Below, in pieces: positions 1-6,290 of a stretch of 64,000 nt of DNA. Every line of letters starts with the position of its first letter. Within the stretch, counting starts at the first letter, position 1. Source of the stretch: JBQLZO01 sp052168315 (GTDB lineage: Bacteria; Planctomycetota; Phycisphaerae; Phycisphaerales; UBA1924). The position numbers and the translations under genes were made by a program. The notes under the pieces are model-generated. The model ran no database searches. It was not told the DNA's origin and saw nothing but the letters and a program-made list of their open reading frames with translations. The DNA lies in contig JBQLZO010000007.1 in the NCBI GenBank assembly GCA_052168315.1, forward strand, positions 51,885-115,884, written 5' to 3'.

Positions 1-160
1 AAGAATCGATCGCCGCCCCGCCCGCGTACGCATGATGATGGTGCCCATGCGCACGCCCACCCTCATGCCCGGAACAGATCACCACCGCGCGGTGCCCGGA
101 GCCGAGCAGCGCGTGCAGCAGCACGCTCACAGCGATCAGGATGGGCGAAGCGCGTTCCAC
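1..160 (-). CDS. Partial CDS at left edge, His-rich protein with N-terminal hydrophobic segment
   Basis: Reading the minus strand from a GTG at 160, the frame stays open to the window edge (53 codons). It starts MVERASPILIAVSVLLHALL, a hydrophobic stretch suited to a signal peptide or membrane anchor, then runs CSGHEGG and a His-rich HGHHHAY segment. The start is supported by a -10-like TAGAGT at 169-174 on the same strand, 8 nt before the GTG, and by the lack of a Shine-Dalgarno, as in nine other genes here. A TTG three bases upstream is less likely. His-rich tails after an N-terminal helix occur in metal-handling membrane proteins, but I do not recognise this family and the gene is cut by the window. 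Confidence 0.5.
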   Translation of the reverse strand, partial: MERASPILIAVSVLLHALLGSGHRAVVICSGHEGGRAHGHHHHAYAGGAAIDS

Positions 161-168
161 CAAGTTTG

Positions 169-174
169 ACTCTA
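169..174 (-). promoter_or_regulatory. -10-like TAGAGT of a leaderless gene
   Basis: TAGAGT on the minus strand leaves 8 nt to the GTG at 160. No Shine-Dalgarno lies between, so transcription would begin at or near the start codon. Confidence 0.4.
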
Positions 175-364
175 ACCCCACCCCTCCGGGCGGACAAGCA
201 CCATCCGCGCGCCGCCCGCACCCCCGAAAACCGCCTCCACGCCCCCCGCAGCCCACTCCGCGCCATCCGGATGCACGCGCGACCACCCCGGATCGGGTCC
301 GCAAACCGCGCGCTCCGCGCCCCATTTCTCGCCCCCCTTCGCGCCCGCCCTTCACGAGCGCCCT

Positions 365-985
365 TCATCCGCGCAAAGACCCCCGCGCCGGCGGAAGCAC
401 ACCCACAAACACCATCAGCATCCCCAGCGCGATCAGCAGCAGCCGCCCCCGCGGGCTTGAGGTCCAGTTCATCAGAATCGTCCGGAACGGCTCGTGCACC
501 ACCGGCGGCTGGTACGCCGGATCCAGTTCCGGGAATGGCGAGGCCGAGTGCATCACGCCCGCCGCATCGCCCCCTTCGAGCACGGGCTGGCTCGACACCG
601 GGATCATGTTCAACTGCGTCGTCACCAGCGAGAGCAGCAGCGCATCGTCCGGATTCTCAAGCCGATCCGCGAACGACTCGTAGTTGTCGTGCTGACGCTG
701 CCGCCAGTCCTTCAGCGCGACCGCCACATCCCGGTCGATCCGTGCCAGCCGAAGCTCCTCCTGCGCAGGAAGCACCAGCGCAGCGCCGATCAGCGCCAGC
801 CCCGAGATCAGCAGCAACCAGCCCGGATCGAACACCCCGCCCTCTTCCCCCCGCTCCCCCCCACGCTTGCCACTCCGGTTCCCGCCACGCCCCCCGCCGC
901 CAACACCGCCACCGCCACCGCGACCGCCCCGCGCCGGGCGCCCCGATCCGGAAGACTCTGGATGCTCGCGATCGGCTCGGAACAT
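365..985 (-). CDS. Hypothetical membrane protein with two TM segments
   Basis: The 206-aa product has a Gly/Arg-rich low-complexity head (residues 1-50), a TM segment (about 53-73, GWLLLISGLALIGAALVLP), a roughly 110-residue soluble part with a helical charged start (QEELRLARIDRDVAVALKDW), and a second TM near the C-terminus (about 182-200). Both ends therefore sit in the membrane with one soluble loop. No known family is recognised. The ATG at 985 has no clear Shine-Dalgarno. A GTG at 835 just before the first TM, preceded by GAAGAGGG, would remove the odd Gly/Arg head and is a real alternative start. It lies 156 bp downstream of the secreted protein gene on the same strand and may be cotranscribed. 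Confidence 0.6.
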   Translation of the reverse strand: MFRADREHPESSGSGRPARGGRGGGGGVGGGGRGGNRSGKRGGERGEEGGVFDPGWLLLISGLALIGAALVLPAQEELRLARIDRDVAVALKDWRQRQHDNYESFADRLENPDDALLLSLVTTQLNMIPVSSQPVLEGGDAAGVMHSASPFPELDPAYQPPVVHEPFRTILMNWTSSPRGRLLLIALGMLMVFVGVLPPARGSLRG

Positions 986-1025
986 GGGCGCGGGGTCCGA
1001 TCTGATGGATCGTGCGCAGACGATG

Positions 1026-1039
1026 GGCGCTGCAGCGCC
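1026..1039. repeat. Perfect 14-bp palindrome between two minus-strand genes
   Basis: GGCGCTGCAGCGCC is self-complementary and lies in the 156-bp gap after the gene ending at 1142. There is no T-tract, so it is not a clear intrinsic terminator; it could be an operator or a short RNA hairpin. Confidence 0.3.
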
Positions 1040-1141
1040 AACAAGACGATATCGACCCGCGCCCCAGCACGAATCGACATTTTCCGCCCCCCCATGCCCC
1101 CTCCGCCAATCGGACCGCGTACGCGCGCCCCCCGCACCACC

Positions 1142-3223
1142 TCACCGCAGCGATTCCAGCGCCCGCCGCAGCTCCCGCTCCTGCCGCGAATCCGTCGCCC
1201 GCTCGGCCAGTTGCAGGTACATCGCCGCCACCGCATCCCGGTCGTACAGCCGCTCGATGTGCCGCCGCAGCGCGTTCGCATCGTCGATCGCGCACTGATC
1301 CCGGATCGCCGTCCGCAGCGCCACCACCAGCGGATCCGGCGGGAGCGTCGTCGGATGCGTCAGATGCGGATTCGCCGACTGCCAGAACTGGTCCACCACC
1401 AGCGCCGACTCGGCCTCTTCCAGCGCCAGCCGCGCGTACATCACCGCAAGCAGCAGCGGATCGCCATCGTTGCCCGCCGCCCACCGCGCCGCCGGCCACG
1501 CCTGCGCCGCCGCATCCGCATCCATCGCCATCCCCAACTCCGCCGCGCCCTCATCCCGCAGCGCCGCACGCGCCAGGTCCGCCGCATCCTTCCAGCGCCC
1601 CAGCAGCGTCAGCGTCCGCAGCGCCTTCGGAAGATCCCGAGCCCCCAGCGCGGCGTTCAACTCCCCCGACAACGACACCCCGCCGGGGATCAGCTCCTCC
1701 AGCGCCGGCGGCTCCTCCAGCGCAGCCGCGCCGCGCGACAGCGTGAACAGCGGATCGCCCAGCAGATTGATCTTCCACGCCGGCGCATCGTCCGAACGGA
1801 TCGCCGCACCCGCCGGCATCCCGCCCAGCAGCCGCTGCGCCAGCGCGCCCGGCGGCACGAACGCCCCCAGGAACGGCTCGTGCACCGACCCCGCATACAG
1901 GAACGCCCCCCGCCGAAGCCACGCCCCCGCGATGTTCGACCCCGCCCCCGGGCTCTGCGCGCTGAACGAGTGGATGAAGAACACCATCGCCGGCGTCCCC
2001 ATCGAGGGCACATCACGCCACGACCCGCGCCCCTGCGTCAGGTCGAACCACGACGAATGCCCGCTCGAGTTCACCTGCACGATCGAACGCTCGAACAGCC
2101 CGCCCGTCCGCGCACGCCAGTCCCGGATCCCCCCGCCGGGCGCCTGCGCCACCACGGCGTCGAACCCCACGCTCTTCCACGCATCCGCCGCCGCCTGCAC
2201 GCTGTAAGGCGGCGCGAAGTCGCGCGCGTACCCATCGAACAGGAACACGCTCCGCGGATGCGTGAAGATCGACGACATCGCCCGGTACAACGCCTCCCCC
2301 TCATCCCCGTGCACCAGCCCGCCCCAGCCCCACCGCCGGTCGTCCGGCGTGCGCGCCAGCGCATCCGTCAGCGCGTTCGGCCCATCCGTCGGGTTCCCCG
2401 CGTTCGCGCCCCCCGGCACCTTCGAGGGCACCGTCGCCGCGATCGTCACCGCATCGATGTCATCGCCCAGCGCGAGATAGCTGGCCCCCGACGCCTCGCA
2501 CGCCTCCCGCGCCATCCGCTGGATCGACTCCAGATCCTCGCCCGACATCGTCCGATCGATGTTCCCCAGCGGCAACTCCCCCACCGCCAGCACCTGCCCC
2601 CACGCCGCCGCCAGCGCAGCGCCCGCGAACCGCGCCGGATCCCGCGCATCCGTCAGCACCACCCCCGGAGGACGCCACCCCACCTGCTCCCACACGCCGC
2701 GCAGCGACTCAGGCGTCACCTCCACCCCATCGGTATCCCACGCCCGCGCCACCGCCGAGAGCAGCGCCGCACGCTCATCGCCATCCGCATCCTCGTCCGC
2801 CTCCCCTCCCGCCTCCGGCGCGTACCGCACGATCCGATCCGGCTCGAACGCGCTGGCGAACCGCGTGATCCGGTCCCGCGCTGCATCCGTTCCATCATCG
2901 ATCAGGATCGGAAACCGCACCCCGAGCGACCAGTGCCGCATCGCCCGCAGCGCTGCTGGCCCATCCGGCACCAGCACCAGCACCGACGCCGCCGGGATCC
3001 GCGACTGCAGCAGCGCGATCCGCTGCCCCAGCCGCACGCCCGCCGGCGCTGCAGGGTCCGGCGCTCCCGCGTGCTCCGCCCCATCCCCCGCCCCACCGCC
3101 CGGCTGCGCCGAAGCCGCGGAAACGCCCACGCCCAACGCCATCCCCATCGCCACCACCACCGCCGGTCCGGTCCCCATCGGGGCGCTGGACACCGCACGC
3201 GTGCTCGATCGATCGAATCTCAT
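1142..3223 (-). CDS. Secreted gingipain-fold (C25-like) protein, probably catalytically inactive, with helical C-terminal part
   Basis: The 693-aa product starts MRFDRSSTRAV with a signal peptide ending near SAASAQ. The middle reads like the caspase/gingipain fold: a strand ending in a His turn (VQVNSSGHSSWF, His389), then MVFFIHSFSAQSPG, then RGAFLYAGSVHEP and the closing motif KINLLGDPLF, which matches the N-L-x-GDP motif that ends C25 and related domains. Where active members have Cys after the second hydrophobic strand, this protein has Ser419/Ser421. The last 200 residues are Ala/Leu-rich helices resembling TPR repeats. The start is fixed by a -10-like TACCAT 6 nt upstream and no Shine-Dalgarno; an in-frame start 33 nt upstream is less likely. 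Fold assignment is from motif order only. Confidence 0.6.
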   Translation of the reverse strand: MRFDRSSTRAVSSAPMGTGPAVVVAMGMALGVGVSAASAQPGGGAGDGAEHAGAPDPAAPAGVRLGQRIALLQSRIPAASVLVLVPDGPAALRAMRHWSLGVRFPILIDDGTDAARDRITRFASAFEPDRIVRYAPEAGGEADEDADGDERAALLSAVARAWDTDGVEVTPESLRGVWEQVGWRPPGVVLTDARDPARFAGAALAAAWGQVLAVGELPLGNIDRTMSGEDLESIQRMAREACEASGASYLALGDDIDAVTIAATVPSKVPGGANAGNPTDGPNALTDALARTPDDRRWGWGGLVHGDEGEALYRAMSSIFTHPRSVFLFDGYARDFAPPYSVQAAADAWKSVGFDAVVAQAPGGGIRDWRARTGGLFERSIVQVNSSGHSSWFDLTQGRGSWRDVPSMGTPAMVFFIHSFSAQSPGAGSNIAGAWLRRGAFLYAGSVHEPFLGAFVPPGALAQRLLGGMPAGAAIRSDDAPAWKINLLGDPLFTLSRGAAALEEPPALEELIPGGVSLSGELNAALGARDLPKALRTLTLLGRWKDAADLARAALRDEGAAELGMAMDADAAAQAWPAARWAAGNDGDPLLLAVMYARLALEEAESALVVDQFWQSANPHLTHPTTLPPDPLVVALRTAIRDQCAIDDANALRRHIERLYDRDAVAAMYLQLAERATDSRQERELRRALESLR

Positions 3224-3229
3224 GTTCCG

Positions 3230-3235
3230 ATGGTA
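3230..3235 (-). promoter_or_regulatory. -10-like TACCAT of a leaderless gene
   Basis: TACCAT on the minus strand ends 6 nt before the ATG at 3223. There is no Shine-Dalgarno, so the transcript should start at the ATG. Confidence 0.5.
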
Positions 3236-3293
3236 CCGCCGCACGCAGGCCCCCATCGCTCCTGCACACCCCCGACCCCGACCCCAACCCCGA

Positions 3294-4022
3294 TCACACC
3301 CCCGTCCACGCGCCCGGAACCTGCCCCGCCAGCGTGAACCGACCCATCAACCGGTTCGCGCGGTACTTGCACCACCCCAGCCCCAGCCGATCGCGGATCT
3401 CCAGCACCTCCCGCTTCGTGAACGCCGCCTCGACCGACACCCGCGCATCGTGCGCGATGATTTGCGGCTGACCGATCGTCGCCGCGCCCACCACCAGCCG
3501 GTTCCACCCCGATCGGATCAGGTCGTTCCACACGATCCCCCGCCGGCTCACCCGCTCCATCATCCGCAGCACCGTCAGCACCTCCACATCCTGAAGGTGA
3601 TGCAGGAACAGCCCCGCGTGCGCGTAGTCGAACGCATCGGGCCCGAACTCGTCCATCAGCTTCAGCGCATCGGCGTGCCGCGCCTCGATCCACTCGCCCA
3701 GCCCCGCACGCGCGATCCGCTCGCGCGCCGCCGCCAGCGTCTTCGGATGCGCATCGATCGCCACCACCCGCAGCGCGTGCCCCCGCGCCCGCGCCCACTC
3801 CACCGCCGCGATCGGAAGGTCCGCGCTCCCCGTGCCGATGTCCAGCAGCGTGATCTCCCGCCCCTTGGGCCAGTCACGCGACCACCGCGAAAGATGCCCC
3901 AGCAGCGCCGCCCGACCGCCCCACCCAGCGTTCACCAGCCGGATGAACCACAGCGAGCGATGCAGCGCCGCATCCGGAACGCCGGGGTCATCCATCATCT
4001 CGGGCGTGATCCTCCGCGGCAT
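3294..4022 (-). CDS. Class I SAM-dependent methyltransferase
   Basis: The 242-aa product opens MPRRITPEMMDDPGVP, followed by a helical cap. The SAM-binding motif I is LLDIGTGSADLPIAA and motif II is VVAIDAHPKTLAAARER. The later motif is DYAHAGLFLHHLQD, where methyltransferases commonly have a hydrophobic strand followed by a His- or Leu-rich turn. It then has an Asn-Asp-Leu (WNDLIRS) segment and a C-terminal basic strand-rich part. The family is often found near polyketide or lipid genes, but no such neighbour is seen here, so the substrate is unknown. The ATG at 4022 is chosen over one 48 nt upstream because a TATCGT -10-like element ends 6 nt before it and the RRITPE start is family-like. 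It is divergent from the gene at 4064. Confidence 0.85.
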   Translation of the reverse strand: MPRRITPEMMDDPGVPDAALHRSLWFIRLVNAGWGGRAALLGHLSRWSRDWPKGREITLLDIGTGSADLPIAAVEWARARGHALRVVAIDAHPKTLAAARERIARAGLGEWIEARHADALKLMDEFGPDAFDYAHAGLFLHHLQDVEVLTVLRMMERVSRRGIVWNDLIRSGWNRLVVGAATIGQPQIIAHDARVSVEAAFTKREVLEIRDRLGLGWCKYRANRLMGRFTLAGQVPGAWTGV

Positions 4023-4028
4023 GCACCC

Positions 4029-4034
4029 ACGATA
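4029..4034 (-). promoter_or_regulatory. -10-like TATCGT of a leaderless gene
   Basis: TATCGT on the minus strand ends 6 nt before the methyltransferase ATG (4022). It sits back-to-back with the -10-like element of the divergent gene at 4050-4055. Confidence 0.5.
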
Positions 4035-4049
4035 GCCCGCGACCCCGGC

Positions 4050-4055
4050 TAGGCT
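4050..4055 (+). promoter_or_regulatory. -10-like TAGGCT of a leaderless gene
   Basis: TAGGCT ends 8 nt before the ATG at 4064 with no Shine-Dalgarno. The whole divergent control region is only 41 bp. Confidence 0.5.
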
Positions 4056-4063
4056 GTCCACCC

Positions 4064-4807
4064 ATGCCAAGGCTCTCCACGCGCACCAAGAAGCGGGCGC
4101 TGATCGCGCTCACCGCCGCCGGCGTGCTCGTCGCCGCGCTGGCCGCGTGGCTCTTCTTCGCCTCACGGGCCCGACCGCTCTGGTGGATCGACGCCGCAGC
4201 GCTCCCGCAGGACAGCGCCGAACGCGCCGCCGCGCTCGAACGCGGCGCCACCACCGCCCTCCACACCGTCCGCGACGACGATCAGGACCCGTGGGGCGTC
4301 GCCATGGACCAGGACGATGCCAACGCGTGGCTCCGCCACCGGCTCAACCCGTGGCTCGCCAACCGCGGGATCACCGCGCCGCCCTTCGAGCCCCGCGTGG
4401 CATTCGCCCCCGGCGAGCTCCGCATCGGGCTCGGCATGGAGCCCCGCCGCATCATGTGGGCCGTCTTCGATGTCTCCTTCGACGATGGCAGCGCAGCCCC
4501 CGGCGGCGAATCCTCCCTCCGCCTCTCGCTCCGAGAGACCGGCGTCGGCCGCGTGCCCGTCCCCCGCGTGTTCGTCCGCCGCGTCGGAGAGCCCGCCCTC
4601 CGCAGCGCCCTGGGACAATGGGTCCGCTTCGAGGATGCCGGCGACATCATCCTCCGCATGCCCGGCCTCGGGCTCGCCGACGGCCGCGCTGTCCGCATCG
4701 TCGACATCGAATTCGAAGACCAACGCATCATCTTCCGCTGCATCACCGAACGCGCCGGCAATCCCGCCCCGCCCGCCACGCCCCCCGACGATGCCCCCAC
4801 ACCATGA
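4064..4807 (+). CDS. Membrane-anchored hypothetical protein
   Basis: The 247-aa product has a basic start (MPRLSTRTKKR), one TM helix (about residues 11-33) and then an extracytoplasmic domain. That domain has an Asp/Ala-rich start, a DQDDANAWLRHRLNPWL helix, and alternating strands such as FEPRVAFAPGELRIGLGME and MWAVFDVSFDD. The beta-rich pattern after a helix that begins near a membrane resembles lipid- or sterol-binding-like periplasmic domains, but I cannot name a family. It ends in a Pro-rich tail. The start is supported by the -10-like element 8 nt upstream; its divergent partner is the methyltransferase. Confidence 0.7.
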   Translation: MPRLSTRTKKRALIALTAAGVLVAALAAWLFFASRARPLWWIDAAALPQDSAERAAALERGATTALHTVRDDDQDPWGVAMDQDDANAWLRHRLNPWLANRGITAPPFEPRVAFAPGELRIGLGMEPRRIMWAVFDVSFDDGSAAPGGESSLRLSLRETGVGRVPVPRVFVRRVGEPALRSALGQWVRFEDAGDIILRMPGLGLADGRAVRIVDIEFEDQRIIFRCITERAGNPAPPATPPDDAPTP

Positions 4808-4950
4808 CCGAGCGCAACGCAATGCGGGCGTCTCGACACATGGCCAAGACGCCCGCCTGGTGGTGGTGACCCGGATTCAGGAGAGAGTGAGAGATCCGGT
4901 CAGTCCGATGCCCCGGGGCTCAAAGGCCCACATCCCCTCGAACTCCCAAG

Positions 4951-4980
4951 CCCCAACCCTTTCCCTTGGGAAAGTTGGGG
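4951..4980 (-). terminator. Stem-loop after the coiled-coil gene
   Basis: On the minus strand CCCCAACTTTCCC pairs with GAAAGGGTTGGGG across a 4-nt loop. It follows the C-tract at the end of the gene stopping at 4991 and lies between convergent genes. There is no T-tract, so the termination role is inferred. Confidence 0.45.
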
Positions 4981-4990
4981 GGGTGGGGGG
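4976..4990 (-). repeat. C-tract directly after a stop codon
   Basis: On the minus strand the stop at 4991-4993 is followed at once by CCCCCCACCCCCCCAAC. The same 17 bases follow the stop at 17036 on the plus strand. Confidence 0.6.
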
Positions 4991-6010
4991 TCAGTTCCAG
5001 CGGGCGCGGTCGGTCGATGCGACGGGGCCCGTGGGCTGGTCATCATCAGCATCATCGCCGATGATCACCGTCTGATCCTCGTTGTTGTCCGCACCGACAT
5101 CGTGCGCACCCGTGGTGCCGTCGATGATCAGCCGCTGCGGCGAGATCACCATCCCGCGGGAAGCGTTCTCGAACGCCTCGCGGCTGATCTTCTCCGCGTC
5201 CAGCCGCGCCTTGACCTGCTGCTCATAGTCCGTCTCGGCCTTCCGCGTCAGCTGCGCCAGGCGCTGCTCCTGCTCCGCACGGATGCTCGCCATCCGCTCC
5301 GTCAGGTGGTTCAGCGAGGAAGCCTCGAACCGGTCCAGCTCATCAAGGCGACGCGCCCGATCCTCGACCAGCTCGATCATCTTCTCGTTCCGCTCGATCA
5401 TCTCGATCTGCGAATCGAGCTGCCAGATCTGCGACTGGAACTGCACCTGCTCCGACTCCAGCGTCGTCGCCAGCTCCGTCAGCCGGTCCCGCTGCTCCGT
5501 CAGGAACGCGATGTCGCGCTCGGCATCCTGCACCCGCGTCGCGTACGCCGCCAGCGTCGCACGAAGCCGCGTGCCCTCCGCGTACGCCTGATCCAGCGGC
5601 ACGACATTCCCATCGAACCGCACCGAGATGATCCGCGTCGGCGCATTGGTCCGGGCCGCCTCGGCCTGATCCAGCAGGCCCTTCAGCTCGCCGAGATCCG
5701 CCGTCACCAGCTCCACAACCCCCGCCGCGACCAGCTTGTCCTGCTTCAACGCCGCGATCTGGCGATCCACCTGCGACAGCTCGCCGCGCACCTCCGTGAT
5801 CCGCGCCGGGTACTGACGCTCGAGATCACGCAGCTGCGCACGCAGCGCCACCGGGTCATCGATCTGAGAGTCGATCACCCCGATGATCCGGGCCTTCGTC
5901 TGCCCGAGCAGTGCCGCGAACCGCGGCGAGGCCTGGGCGGCAACGACGACGGCGCCGGTGGCCAGCCCGCCGATCACACCCAGTCGAACGATGCCTTTGC
6001 AGAGTCCCAT
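4991..6010 (-). CDS. Membrane-anchored coiled-coil protein
   Basis: The 339-aa product has an N-terminal hydrophobic segment (about residues 8-27, IVRLGVIGGLATGAVVVAAQ). Two long charged heptad-rich stretches follow, about 50-110 and 150-290, with repeated Leu/Gln/Glu/Arg and segments such as LRDLERQYPARITEVRGELS and SQIEMIERNEKMIELVEDRA. A short acidic Asn/Asp-rich tail ends it. It looks like a rod-like envelope protein; similarity to PspA-type coiled coils is only general. The ATG at 6010 is chosen over one 108 nt upstream because AAAGGA lies about 10 nt before it and the hydrophobic segment then starts near the N-terminus. It is the first gene of the minus strand downstream of the DUF4175-like gene. 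Confidence 0.75.
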   Translation of the reverse strand: MGLCKGIVRLGVIGGLATGAVVVAAQASPRFAALLGQTKARIIGVIDSQIDDPVALRAQLRDLERQYPARITEVRGELSQVDRQIAALKQDKLVAAGVVELVTADLGELKGLLDQAEAARTNAPTRIISVRFDGNVVPLDQAYAEGTRLRATLAAYATRVQDAERDIAFLTEQRDRLTELATTLESEQVQFQSQIWQLDSQIEMIERNEKMIELVEDRARRLDELDRFEASSLNHLTERMASIRAEQEQRLAQLTRKAETDYEQQVKARLDAEKISREAFENASRGMVISPQRLIIDGTTGAHDVGADNNEDQTVIIGDDADDDQPTGPVASTDRARWN

Positions 6011-6290
6011 GGCTCGATTCCTTTCCACGGGCGTGTCCCGCCCGGTCTCGTGGCTCCATTCGTGTCCCGCCCCCGCGACGCCTGCTTCGACGACGGGACG
6101 GGCCAACGAACAGGTCATTGGGAAACCACGCTCCGGATTTCACAAAGCCATCACACACACCCCGCCCGACCCCACGCTCGCACCCGCCACCAGAGCCGAG
6201 CACGAGCGCGACACCGCCCACGCCCCCTCCGGTCCGAAAATCACCCTGCCATGACCACATGACCCCCGCCCCCCACGCCCCGGGGCCCGC

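Noticed and set aside
494..3337. Open frame of over 900 codons on the plus strand
   Set aside because: It is Arg/Pro/His-rich, lacks any motif, and runs antisense to two minus-strand genes with good motifs. It is a shadow caused by high GC.
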